A DNA stretch of 64,000 bases from Mycolicibacterium sarraceniae (lineage in GTDB: Bacteria; Actinomycetota; Actinomycetes; Mycobacteriales; Mycobacteriaceae). Below are positions 7,802-17,870 of the stretch, one piece after another (positions within the stretch are counted from its first letter, which is position 1; each line of letters begins with the position of its first letter). Location of the stretch: contig NZ_AP022595.1 in NCBI RefSeq assembly GCF_010731875.1, forward strand, positions 2,108,001-2,172,000, read 5' to 3'. Made by a program: the position numbers and the translations under genes. Under the pieces are notes generated by a model. The model saw nothing but the letters and a program-made list of their open reading frames with translations. It had not been told where the DNA came from and searched no databases.

Positions 7802-8710
7802 ATGAATGCCTCACCAACCGATGAATCGACCCGCTCGGGCGACCCCATCGTCAGTGCGCTGCGCGAATCGCCCGCCCAACGTCGCCGCGGTGTTCGGTGG
7901 TTTCTGGCGATCGCCTTCCTGGGCGCCTGGTTGCCATGGCTCGGGGTGTACCTCCTGGGTGGGTCACTCGATGATCCGCTGACCCAACTCGCGGTCGCGG
8001 CGTTCGTGCCCGCAATTGCGGCCTGCGTTGTTCGTCGATGGATCACCCGACAAGGTTTCGCCGACTCTGGCCTCGGCTTGCACTGGAGATCGGCATGGCC
8101 GTACTGCTTGGCTGCGGTGACCATGCCCTGGGGAGTGTTACTGCTCGCGCTGGCCATCTCGATCCCAGTCGGATTGTGGTCGCCGTCGGAACTGACAATG
8201 ACCACAACCGCATTGGCATACCTGGCAGCGGGCCCCTTGATCTGCGTGGCGTCGGCACCCATATTTTGGGGCGAGGAGTATGGCTGGACAGCCTATTTGC
8301 GTGATCGGTTGGTTCCTGGTCGCCCGATCGCCACCACCTTTCTCACCGGCTTGATCTGGGGAGTCTGGCATTGGCCGCTTCCATGGGTCGGCTACTTCGG
8401 CGGCGGGACGAGTGTTTCCGAGGCGATCTGGAGCATGCTGTGGTGGCTACCGCTGAGCATTCTGCTGGAGTTCGTCATCGGCTGGTTATGGTCGGCCACA
8501 AGTTCAGTCTGGCCTGGAGCGATGCTGCACGCCGGCAGCAACCTCGTTGCTTCGGTCGGGATGCTCTACGTCTTCGGCGATTCGGTTGGCATCAACACGA
8601 CGACGCTTCTGCTTTGCGCTGGCCTCCTCCCATTCGTGGCAGTCATTGTGTTGACCGGGCATACCGGCGGTACGCGCACCAACCGTCGGATAGCACGTCC
8701 CCAAGCCTAG
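7802..8710 (+). CDS. CPBP family intramembrane glutamic protease (Abi/CAAX protease-like)
   Basis: A 302-residue polytopic protein with about eight membrane segments. The family's three motifs are present: EExxxR-like WGEEYGWTAYLRDRL (around 157-171), the helix with GLIWGVWHWPLPW, and the third motif LHAGSNLVAS with the His. CPBP proteases act within membranes on lipoproteins, peptides or prenylated substrates, and in bacteria are often linked to bacteriocin immunity or signalling. The ATG at 7802 is preceded by the 24-bp palindrome. Nine bases separate its stop from the histidine kinase gene, so the three genes probably form an operon. The substrate cannot be read from sequence. Confidence 0.85.
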   Translation: MNASPTDESTRSGDPIVSALRESPAQRRRGVRWFLAIAFLGAWLPWLGVYLLGGSLDDPLTQLAVAAFVPAIAACVVRRWITRQGFADSGLGLHWRSAWPYCLAAVTMPWGVLLLALAISIPVGLWSPSELTMTTTALAYLAAGPLICVASAPIFWGEEYGWTAYLRDRLVPGRPIATTFLTGLIWGVWHWPLPWVGYFGGGTSVSEAIWSMLWWLPLSILLEFVIGWLWSATSSVWPGAMLHAGSNLVASVGMLYVFGDSVGINTTTLLLCAGLLPFVAVIVLTGHTGGTRTNRRIARPQA

Positions 8711-8719
8711 GATTGAACG

Positions 8720-9943
8720 ATGGTCCAGGCTCCGGCCCGATCGCTGATCGCGGCAATGGTGTCCGGGCCGCGATATCTAATCTCGCCGTGGCCGTGGCGT
8801 GCACTTGCGTGGGCCGTTTTTGGCGGCGGTCTGAGCGTCGTCGTGATCATTGCAATGACGCCAGTTCTCATGCTCGGAGTCTCGCGTTCACTACGAACAG
8901 CTTTATGGTCGCCGTTGCTAGAGGCAGAGTGCGTGCGACTGTTGCTCGTCGACGAGGCCGCCTGCGAGTGCATCCGCCGCGATCTGGCAGCAGCCCGCAC
9001 CGAGCAGCGCCTCCCAAGCGCCCGCCAGGTCAGCTTCGTGCTATTCACGGCTCTGATCGCCGGGCCCTGCGGGACCGTCCTCGTAGCCTTTCTGGTGATC
9101 CTCACCGGAGTCATGTTGGCGGCACCCTGGCTGGTAAGCCCTGGCGAGCCCATCAACGTCGCGGTGTGGCTCATCGATACACCCCGTGAGTCCTGGGCTG
9201 CCGCGATATTCGGTGCCGCGATCCTGATCCTGTCGATGTACATCATCGGGGCATACGCCGGAGCAGCCGGACAACTGGCTGTTGCCGCGTTGACCGATTC
9301 ACAAGCACTGCATCGTGAAGTCGCTCGTCTCGAGGATTCCCGAACCGCGCTGCTGCATGCAGTTGAACAGGAACGCCGCCGGATCGAGAGCGATCTGCAC
9401 GATCGCGTCCAGCACCGGCTGGTCGCGCTTGCACTGACGCTCGGCATCGCCGAGAACATCCACGGCGACGACGAGACGGGCCGGCTTGCAGCGGACGCGC
9501 ACCGACAACTCGATGACAGCCTTGCCGAACTGCGCTCGGTGCTTCTCGGCATCCTGCCGCGTGCGCTCACCGAGCACGGATTGACCGCGGCGGTAACTGA
9601 CCTTATCGGCCCGTACCCGTTGCCGGTTACCACTGACTTCGGAACCACCGAGACTTCCCAGCGGCTACCTGCAGCGATCGAGCACACCGCATACTCCGTC
9701 ATCAACGAAGCGCTGACGAATGTCGTCAAGCACGGGTCGGCGACGTCGGTGTCGATCACCGCCGACCGACAGGATGGAGTGTGGTGGATGACGATTCGCG
9801 ACAACGGCGGCGGCGGCGCTGCCATCCAGACTGGCCGGGGACTGGCCACACTGGCCGCTCGCGTCGAGGCGATTGATGGCTCCCTGACTATCTGCAGCCC
9901 CGCCGGCGGGCCCACCGAGGTGCGAATGAGATGCCCCGCATGA
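8720..9943 (+). CDS. Membrane sensor histidine kinase (NarL/LiaS-type, HisKA_3)
   Basis: 407 residues. The N-terminal half is a membrane sensor with four or five hydrophobic helices (for example VFGGGLSVVVIIAMTPVLML and IFGAAILILSMYIIGAYAG) resembling actinobacterial putative-sensor domains. The dimerisation domain follows with the phosphorylatable His in RIESDLHDRVQHRLVALAL. The ATPase domain has the N box NEALTNVVKHG and the G box DNGGGGAAIQTGRGLATLAAR. It most likely phosphorylates the regulator encoded immediately downstream, with which it overlaps by four bases. The stimulus is unknown. Pairing with a CPBP protease suggests envelope or peptide stress, which is inference. Confidence 0.9.
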   Translation: MVQAPARSLIAAMVSGPRYLISPWPWRALAWAVFGGGLSVVVIIAMTPVLMLGVSRSLRTALWSPLLEAECVRLLLVDEAACECIRRDLAAARTEQRLPSARQVSFVLFTALIAGPCGTVLVAFLVILTGVMLAAPWLVSPGEPINVAVWLIDTPRESWAAAIFGAAILILSMYIIGAYAGAAGQLAVAALTDSQALHREVARLEDSRTALLHAVEQERRRIESDLHDRVQHRLVALALTLGIAENIHGDDETGRLAADAHRQLDDSLAELRSVLLGILPRALTEHGLTAAVTDLIGPYPLPVTTDFGTTETSQRLPAAIEHTAYSVINEALTNVVKHGSATSVSITADRQDGVWWMTIRDNGGGGAAIQTGRGLATLAARVEAIDGSLTICSPAGGPTEVRMRCPA

Positions 9944-10632
9944 CAAGTCAACGCGCCGGCGGTCTGCGGGTCGTCCTCGCCGAAGACGCTCCCTTGCTGC
10001 GGACAGGAATCGTCACTGTCCTCGAATCAGACGGCTTTCAGGTCTGCGCGGCGGTCGACACAGCCGACGACCTGCGCGAGGCGGTGCGCGTTTACGACCC
10101 CGATGTTGTCATCACTGACGTCCGCATGCCACCAACCCACACCGACGAGGGCATCCGCATAGCGATTGAACTGCGACGAAACGCGCCCGGGCTTCCGGTG
10201 GTGATCCTGTCGCAGTACACCTCCGTCGGCTCGCTGCACCAACTGCTGGACCGTAGCGCGGACACCGGTCGTGGCGGTCTCGGCTACCTTCTCAAAGACC
10301 GCGTCGCTCACGTCCGCCACTTTGTTGATGCTGTCCGTGACATCGTCTCCGGCGCAACGCTCACCGACCCAGAAATCGTGGTCGCGCTCGTCGGTGACTC
10401 CCGAAGAAGAGGGGTCTTGGCAACACTCACCCCGCGCGAGGAGGAGGTTCTGGGCTTCATGGCTCAGGGTCTAACAAACCCCCAGATCGCGCAACGGCTT
10501 GTCGTATCAGAGGCAGCGATCCGAAAACACGTTGGCGGAATCTTCGCGAAGCTTCCGCTATCCGGCGACGGTGATCGCCGTGTCCTCGCGGTGCTCGCCT
10601 ATCTCAACGAAAGCTGCACCGGCCCAACGTGA
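9940..10632 (+). CDS. NarL/FixJ-type response regulator with LuxR DNA-binding domain
   Basis: About 230 residues. The receiver domain has the acidic pocket in VVLAEDAPLL, the phospho-acceptor Asp in PDVVITDVRMPP, the Ser/Thr in PVVILSQYTS and the Lys in GYLLKDRV. A C-terminal LuxR helix-turn-helix follows (LTPREEEVLGFMAQGLTNPQ and IAQRLVVSEAAIRKHVGGIF). The ATG at 9940 overlaps the kinase stop as ATGA, indicating translational coupling; an alternative ATG is at 9931. Partner of the preceding kinase by operon position. The target genes are not evident, though the palindrome at 7724-7747 is one possible site. Confidence 0.92.
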   Translation: MTSQRAGGLRVVLAEDAPLLRTGIVTVLESDGFQVCAAVDTADDLREAVRVYDPDVVITDVRMPPTHTDEGIRIAIELRRNAPGLPVVILSQYTSVGSLHQLLDRSADTGRGGLGYLLKDRVAHVRHFVDAVRDIVSGATLTDPEIVVALVGDSRRRGVLATLTPREEEVLGFMAQGLTNPQIAQRLVVSEAAIRKHVGGIFAKLPLSGDGDRRVLAVLAYLNESCTGPT

Positions 10633-10980
10633 ACCCTCCGTTGATCTGCGCCGGGGGACCTTGCGAGTGACCCCAAAGGCGGCGGCGTAGAAAACCAGGG
10701 GTCGCAGATGACCGGCGCAGCATTCGAATCGTCCCCAGACATCCAGGTGGAGGCCCACAGCGTCACCGTTGTCACGAAACAGCACACCTACAGAAATCCC
10801 AGACCCGGTACTCAAATCTAAACGACTCCAGCGGACGCTTGACAAGTCCAGTGAATCAAATCTTGCGAACTAGCTCCCAGCAGGCTCCCAGCTCGCTAAA
10901 CTGTTGTTTGCCAACCGGGGGACGGAACTGGGCCGGGGGGCAACGACGGAGGGGATCGCTGCCCCCCGCCTGGGTCTGAA
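10633..10980. other. Intergenic region without a convincing gene
   Basis: About 350 bases between the response regulator and the M50 protease genes. Short open frames on the minus strand lack family resemblance and good starts. Two inverted repeats are visible: GACCCC/GGGGTC arms at about 10670-10705, and the stronger hairpin listed separately at 10934-10968. AT content is higher than in the flanks, consistent with an old junction of acquired and core DNA. Confidence 0.5.
10934..10968 (-). terminator. Probable hairpin terminator after the M50 protease gene
   Basis: A nine-base-pair GC stem (CGGGGGGCA with TGCCCCCCG) encloses a loop of about 17 bases, starting 13 bases past the protease stop on the minus strand. 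There is no U-tract, which is common for mycobacterial terminators. Confidence 0.45.
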
Positions 10981-11760
10981 TCAGATCCAGGCTGACCAGA
11001 AGCGAGTCAGCTGGGCACCGATGGATGCCAGCGGCGCGGGTACTGCGGACAGGTCGAAGAACCAGAACACCACCGAGAAGAACCACTGGTTCAACGCTGG
11101 CACCAGCAGCAGGACGATCAGGATCAAGAACCCGAACTGTTTGGCCGGTGCGACCGCACGCTGTGTCTCGGGGCTCAGATGCGGCTCGAGGGCGGCGTAG
11201 CCGTCCAGGCCGGGGATCGGCAGCAGGTTCAGTAGCAGCGCGGTGATCTGCAGGAATCCCAGGAACGCGACCGCCGACCAGAACACCCCGTGGCTCGGGT
11301 CGAAAAACGCCCGAGTGATCGCGAGCAGCACGACGGCCAGCACGAGATTGGCCGCTGGGCCGGCCAGGCTCACCAGCGTGCGCTGCCGCGGCGTCATGAA
11401 CGCCGTGCGGAGGTAGACCGCACCGCCGGGCAGCCCGATCCCGCCCAGCGCGATGAACAGCAGTGGCAGGCCCAGCGAGAGCAGCGGGCTGGAGTATTTG
11501 AGCGGGTTGAGCGTCAGGTAGCCCCGCATGGCGACATCATGGTCGCCGAACCGCCAGGCCGTGTAGGCGTGGCCGAACTCGTGCAGGCACAGCGACACCA
11601 ACCAGCCGGCGACGACGAAGATGAACACCCCGACGTACGCCAGTGGCCGCACGGATGCGGCGGCCAGCCAGGCCAGCACCCCGCCGACAATGGTGAACGC
11701 GACGATGGCCAAAAACACGGGGCTGGGCCGCACCGATTGGTGCAGCGGACGGATGTTCAC
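10981..11760 (-). CDS. Site-2-protease family (M50) membrane zinc peptidase (Rv0359-like)
   Basis: 259 residues with six or so membrane helices. The zinc-binding HExxH motif is in LCLHEFGHAYTAWRFGDHD and the third ligand motif in LLNLLPIPGLDGYAALEPH, the NxxPxxxLDG variant of the M50 family. No PDZ domain is visible, so it belongs to the small S2P-like group rather than Rip1. Such peptidases cleave membrane proteins within the bilayer; the substrate is unknown. It lies 36 bases downstream of the Rv0358-like gene in the same direction and probably shares its transcript. This order matches the M. tuberculosis purA region. Confidence 0.9.
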   Translation of the reverse strand: MNIRPLHQSVRPSPVFLAIVAFTIVGGVLAWLAAASVRPLAYVGVFIFVVAGWLVSLCLHEFGHAYTAWRFGDHDVAMRGYLTLNPLKYSSPLLSLGLPLLFIALGGIGLPGGAVYLRTAFMTPRQRTLVSLAGPAANLVLAVVLLAITRAFFDPSHGVFWSAVAFLGFLQITALLLNLLPIPGLDGYAALEPHLSPETQRAVAPAKQFGFLILIVLLLVPALNQWFFSVVFWFFDLSAVPAPLASIGAQLTRFWSAWI

Positions 11761-11796
11761 CTCACGAAACTACCGGACACCCGCTGTGACCTGGGG

Positions 11797-12405
11797 TCAC
11801 GAGACCCGCAGCCAGCCCGTGGTGTGCCGGTAGAACGCCGAGCGCTTGGCCTCGCGGGGCAGCTCGACGCCGTCGCGCACGACGCGCGCGCCGGTAGTGC
11901 CCAGCTGCACGGCCCGCCCGGCGAGCCAGCGGTTCGGACGTATCCGGCCGGTCAGCGTCGCCGCCCGCAGGCCCGGCATCGAGACGGTCGGCTCGATGCG
12001 CACGCCCGTCACCGCACCGTCGAACAGCACGGCATCATCGACGACGGCCTCGCCGTGGATCACTCGCTCGTCGGCAGGGGGAAGCCAGAACGCGGCACCG
12101 GCAAGCGCTGTTCCCGTCTCGTCACGGATCAGCGGAATGCGTTGTGCCACACCGGTTAATGCCCGTCGGGCACCGCGCCAGCGGGACGCCGCCGCCACCT
12201 CGACGTCGAGTCGTTCGGTGCGCATCAGCCGGGTCAGCACCGTCGCCAGATCGGCCGCCGACCCCACCACCACCACCCGGGACGCGGCCTCGACGACAGC
12301 GTCGATAGCGCACGCATCGGGGTCGTCGCGACAGCGCAACGAAGCCAACGCGCGCGGCAGCCGGCGAGCCCCGAATCGCAACACGGCGATCTCGGTGTTG
12401 GTCAA
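11797..12405 (-). CDS. Conserved mycobacterial hypothetical protein (Rv0358-like)
   Basis: 202 residues, soluble, rich in Arg, Ala and Val, starting MTNTEIAVLRFGARRLPRAL. A Rossmann-like alternation is seen in ASRVVVVGSAADLATVLTRL, and a segment near residues 45-70 is compatible with a nucleotide-binding fold, but no catalytic motif could be named. It is transcribed divergently from purA (about 70 bases between starts) and leads into the M50 peptidase, which gives the only context. Function unknown. Confidence 0.8.
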   Translation of the reverse strand: MTNTEIAVLRFGARRLPRALASLRCRDDPDACAIDAVVEAASRVVVVGSAADLATVLTRLMRTERLDVEVAAASRWRGARRALTGVAQRIPLIRDETGTALAGAAFWLPPADERVIHGEAVVDDAVLFDGAVTGVRIEPTVSMPGLRAATLTGRIRPNRWLAGRAVQLGTTGARVVRDGVELPREAKRSAFYRHTTGWLRVS

Positions 12406-12438
12406 CGACGCTCCTTGTGCTGCGCTCCGATAGGGTAG

Positions 12439-14399
<1,961 letters not shown>

Positions 14400-14417
14400 G
14401 TCTGACACCATGACGGC

Positions 14418-15089
14418 GTGGCCGAAACCCGCTTGAAATCCCTGACCACCCCACGGGCAGCCGCCGCGGCCGGTGTGGCGTTCGCAGTGTTGTTCGGCGC
14501 TAACCTGATTCTGATCCGGTGGTCGCTGCCGGAGGGCGCGCAACCCGGCTCGCAGTGGCTGGATGCGGCCAGCGGCAAGATGAAGATCGCCGCCATTTTG
14601 ATGCCGTTCGCCGGGATCAGCTTTTTGTGGTTCATCGGCGTCGTGCGCGACAACCTGGGCCGGCTCGAAGACCGGTTTTTCTCGACGGTGTTCCTCGGTA
14701 GCGGACTGCTGTTCCTGGCAATGATGTTCGTGACGAGCGCGGTAGGGGCAGGCCTGGCCACCAGCAACGGCGCAATAGGGCATAGCGAAGTGGGCCACAA
14801 CGAGGTGGCGCTGTTTGGGCAGATGGTGGTGTTGGCTCTGTCGAAGACCTATGCCCTGCGGATGGCGGCGGTGTTCATGATCTCGTTGGCGACGATCTGG
14901 CTGCGCACGGGACTGATGCCGCGCTGGCTGGTCTACATCAGCTATCTGCTCGCGGCGGCACTGCTGATTGCCGGTGATATCAGCATGTGGTTGACGCTCG
15001 GCTTCCCGATCTGGGTGCTGGCGGTGAGCCTTTTGCTGCTAGCCCGTGCCGGCGTCTTCGAGGGCCACCGCGAGCAGTTCGCGGTCTGA
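14418..15089 (+). CDS. Conserved polytopic membrane protein of unknown function
   Basis: 223 residues from a GTG at 14418 with six hydrophobic segments, for example AAAAAGVAFAVLFGANLILI, KIAAILMPFAGISFLWFIGV, TVFLGSGLLFLAMMFVTSAV and PIWVLAVSLLLLARAGVFEG. There are no transporter or enzyme motifs. A short amphipathic loop FIGVVRDNLGRLEDRFFST sits between helices 2 and 3. Proteins of this pattern recur in actinobacteria as unannotated membrane proteins. It lies 18 bases after the thioesterase gene and is convergent with the MMPL gene. Confidence 0.75.
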   Translation: MAETRLKSLTTPRAAAAAGVAFAVLFGANLILIRWSLPEGAQPGSQWLDAASGKMKIAAILMPFAGISFLWFIGVVRDNLGRLEDRFFSTVFLGSGLLFLAMMFVTSAVGAGLATSNGAIGHSEVGHNEVALFGQMVVLALSKTYALRMAAVFMISLATIWLRTGLMPRWLVYISYLLAAALLIAGDISMWLTLGFPIWVLAVSLLLLARAGVFEGHREQFAV

Positions 15090-15100
15090 GTGTCACGACG

Positions 15101-17212
15101 TTACGCGCCCTCGGCCGGTTCGATCTCGCTGCGCGTGAATGCCGGCCACCAGATCGCCGGCCCGATCAGAGTGAACAACGCCGGGATCACGACGGTGCGC
15201 ACCACGAAGGTGTCCAGCAGAATGCCCAGGCCCACGATGATGCCGAGCTGGGTAAGCACGATCAGCGGCAGCACGCCCAGCACAGTGAACACCGCTGCCA
15301 GCACGATGCCAGCGCTGGTGATCACCGCGCCCGTGGCCGACACGGCGCGCACGATCCCACCGCGGGTGCCGAACTGCGGTGTCTCCTCACGGGCGCGGGT
15401 CACCAGGAAGATCGTGTAGTCCACCCCGAGCGCGACCAGGAACAGGAACGCGAACAGTGGCGTGGCGTTGTCCAGCGCCGGAAAACCGAGCAGGTGCACG
15501 CTGACCCAGCCGCCCAGCCCGATGGCGGCCATCGTGGACAGCACGGTAGCTGCCACCAGCACCAGCGGGGCCAGTGCAGCCCGAAGGAGGATGTAGAGCA
15601 CCGCGAGCACCACGATCAGGATGGCGGGGATCACCACCCAGCGATCGTGGATCGCACCATCGCTGGCGTCGAGAGCTTGGGCGTCCGAGCCGCCCACCAA
15701 ACCGCCGGGGTCGGCGTGGTGCACCGAATCACGAAGGGCAGCAATGGTATCGAAGGCCGCTGCCGATGCGGGCTCGGCATTGATGACGACCTGCCATTGG
15801 CTCAGCCCGCTGTCGGACTGCCCTGCCGGGTTGGCCGAGACGACACCGGGGGTGGCCAGGATCGCCTGGTTGACCGCCGCACTTTTATCGGTGCTGGCGA
15901 TCACCCGGGTCGGGTCGGTGAGTCCGCTGGGGAAGTGCGCGGACAGCGTCCGGTAGCCGGCCACCGAATCCGCACTCACCCGGAACTGGTCGATCTGGTT
16001 GAGTCCGAGCGGGGTTGCCAGCAGGCCGGTCGCCAGTACGGCGAGCACCGCGGTGGCTGCCACCGTGACGCGCCCAGCATGGCGGGATACCCAGTCCGCG
16101 ACCCGATGCCAGGCCCCGCCCTCGGTGACCTCCTCGGTGCCGGCGCGAGGAACAAACGGCCAGAACAACTTCGGGCCGAACAATGCCAGCAGCGGTGGCA
16201 GCATCAACAGGACGAACACGGCGGCGACCAGCAGACCTGATGCGGCCTGGACCCCGAGGCTGCGGGTACTGGGCGAGGTCGCGAACAGCAGCGTCAACAG
16301 GGCAAGCACCACGGTGGCATTGCTGGCCGCGATCGCAGGGCCGGCGAACCGGACGGCGGTGCGCAGTGCATCCCGATGCTGGCGGGTGTGGCGCAGTTCC
16401 TCGCGGTAACGCGAGATCAGCAGCAGCGCATAGTTGGTGCCCGCGCCGAATACCAGCACACTGGTAATACCGGATGTCGAACCATCGGCGGCCAGGCCGG
16501 ATGCGCCGGCGATGGCCGAGCCCAGTACCGCGGCCACCCGATCGGCGAACGCGATCACCAGCAGCGGTACCAGCCACAGCACCGGTGAGCGGTAGGTGAT
16601 GATCAGCAGCAGCGCGACGACGGCGCCGGTGACGGCCAGCAGGGTGATGTTGGCTCCGGCGAAGGCATTTGCGATATCGGCGCCGAACGCGGGTCCGCCG
16701 GTCACGTTGACCGCCAGTTCGGTGGGCAGTCCGGCCTTGGCGGCCTGACGCAGTGCCTTGACGTGGTCGCTGAGGGCGAAGCCGGACAAGTCGGTGGCGA
16801 TGGATATCGGGGCGAGCGCGGCCTTGCCGTCGTCGGATGCGGCGACCGGGATCGGCGGGCCGTCGGTGTCGGTGGCGGCGGCCATACGTCCGCGCGCCCC
16901 CTCGGCAGCAGCCAGGTCGGCCGGCGTCAGTGACCCGCCGTCGGTGCGGGTGACGACGAGGATCACCGGCGCTGACTCGCCGCCGGGAAACTCCTTGAGC
17001 AGCGCAGCGACCTTGGCCGACTCAGCGCCGGGCGGCAGCGATACCGGCGACTGCTCGGCTGCCGAGCTCTGCCCGATGACACCCATCAGCCCGCTGCCGA
17101 TGATCGCCACGATCAGCGCCAGCAGCCAGGAATGCCGGTTGCTGACCAGTTCTCCGATCCGATCCCACACCGGGCGCTTGCCATCAGTTGCTCGATGCAT
17201 GGACTCCAACAT
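15101..17212 (-). CDS. MMPL family RND-type exporter
   Basis: 703 residues. Two halves each have one leading helix, a periplasmic domain and five helices, about 12 membrane segments in total. Diagnostic features: WLLALIVAIIGSGLMGVIGQ near the start, GAGTNYALLLISRYREELRH after helix 4 (the GxGxDYxLFLxxRxRE motif, here with Asn in place of the first Asp), and LVALGVDYTIFLVTRAREET in the second half (the intact D-Y pair used in proton coupling). It is shorter than mycolate-type MmpL3 and nearer the drug- or lipid-export group. It is divergent from a MarR regulator 48 bases away. The ATG at 17212 is chosen; 17200 is an alternative. Confidence 0.92.
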   Translation of the reverse strand: MLESMHRATDGKRPVWDRIGELVSNRHSWLLALIVAIIGSGLMGVIGQSSAAEQSPVSLPPGAESAKVAALLKEFPGGESAPVILVVTRTDGGSLTPADLAAAEGARGRMAAATDTDGPPIPVAASDDGKAALAPISIATDLSGFALSDHVKALRQAAKAGLPTELAVNVTGGPAFGADIANAFAGANITLLAVTGAVVALLLIITYRSPVLWLVPLLVIAFADRVAAVLGSAIAGASGLAADGSTSGITSVLVFGAGTNYALLLISRYREELRHTRQHRDALRTAVRFAGPAIAASNATVVLALLTLLFATSPSTRSLGVQAASGLLVAAVFVLLMLPPLLALFGPKLFWPFVPRAGTEEVTEGGAWHRVADWVSRHAGRVTVAATAVLAVLATGLLATPLGLNQIDQFRVSADSVAGYRTLSAHFPSGLTDPTRVIASTDKSAAVNQAILATPGVVSANPAGQSDSGLSQWQVVINAEPASAAAFDTIAALRDSVHHADPGGLVGGSDAQALDASDGAIHDRWVVIPAILIVVLAVLYILLRAALAPLVLVAATVLSTMAAIGLGGWVSVHLLGFPALDNATPLFAFLFLVALGVDYTIFLVTRAREETPQFGTRGGIVRAVSATGAVITSAGIVLAAVFTVLGVLPLIVLTQLGIIVGLGILLDTFVVRTVVIPALFTLIGPAIWWPAFTRSEIEPAEGA

Positions 17213-17260
17213 AGCTTCATTTTCTTAACATTTCATCAACTGAACAGATATCCTGACGGG

Positions 17261-17734
17261 ATGGATGACGTCGACCGGACCGAGCTCGTGTCTGCGGTGG
17301 TTACCGACGTTCAGGCGTTATCGGCCGAATCCGACCAGATCGGCCGGGCGTTCGCCGGCATCCACCAGCTGTCGGCCAACGACTTCCGGGCGCTGGCGCA
17401 CGTCATGGTCGCCGAAAACGCCGGCACCCCGTTGACCGCCGGCGAGTTGCGCACCCGGATGGGCCTGTCCGGGGCGGCCATCACCTACCTCGTCGAGCGG
17501 ATGATCGAATCGGGGCACCTGCGACGGGACTCCGACCCGGACGACCGCCGCAAGGTGATCCTGCGCTACGCCGACCACGGTATGGACGTGGCCCGGGCGT
17601 TCTTCACCCCGCTGGCCACCCACACCCACCGCGCGCTGGCCGATCTCCCCGATGACGATCTCGCCGCCGCGCACCGGGTGTTCACCGCCGTGCTGGCCGC
17701 GATGACCGCCTTCAGCGCCGACCTGGGTTCCTAA
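17261..17734 (+). CDS. MarR family transcriptional regulator
   Basis: 157 residues from the ATG at 17261 (MDDVDRTELV). The frame is open upstream into the MMPL start region, which I reject. It has the MarR winged-helix pattern: LSANDFRALAHVMVAENAG, GELRTRMGLSGAAITYLVER as the recognition helix region, and the wing RDSDPDDRRKVILRYADHG with the conserved DxRxxxV. Placed head to head with the MMPL exporter gene, it probably represses that gene and itself from the AT-rich 48-base spacer and responds to a small lipophilic ligand. The operator could not be delimited. Confidence 0.92.
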   Translation: MDDVDRTELVSAVVTDVQALSAESDQIGRAFAGIHQLSANDFRALAHVMVAENAGTPLTAGELRTRMGLSGAAITYLVERMIESGHLRRDSDPDDRRKVILRYADHGMDVARAFFTPLATHTHRALADLPDDDLAAAHRVFTAVLAAMTAFSADLGS

Positions 17735-17870
17735 TTCAACGTTTTCCCAACTCGGCTGCGAAGTTGGCCCACCGTAAGTGAAGATATTGCCGGCGCACGG
17801 GTCTTGGGGGGTCCAGGTGGTTGCCCACCCTCGTCGCCGTCGGTCGGTTGAACGAGGTCGGGAGTGGGCA

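Noticed and set aside
10558..10845. Minus-strand frame of 95 codons after the response regulator
   Set aside because: Overlaps the regulator's 3' end, no start signal, and no recognisable motif; treated as chance.
17213..17260. Specific MarR operator between the MMPL and MarR genes
   Set aside because: The spacer is AT-rich, but no convincing inverted repeat with enough symmetry could be delimited by eye.
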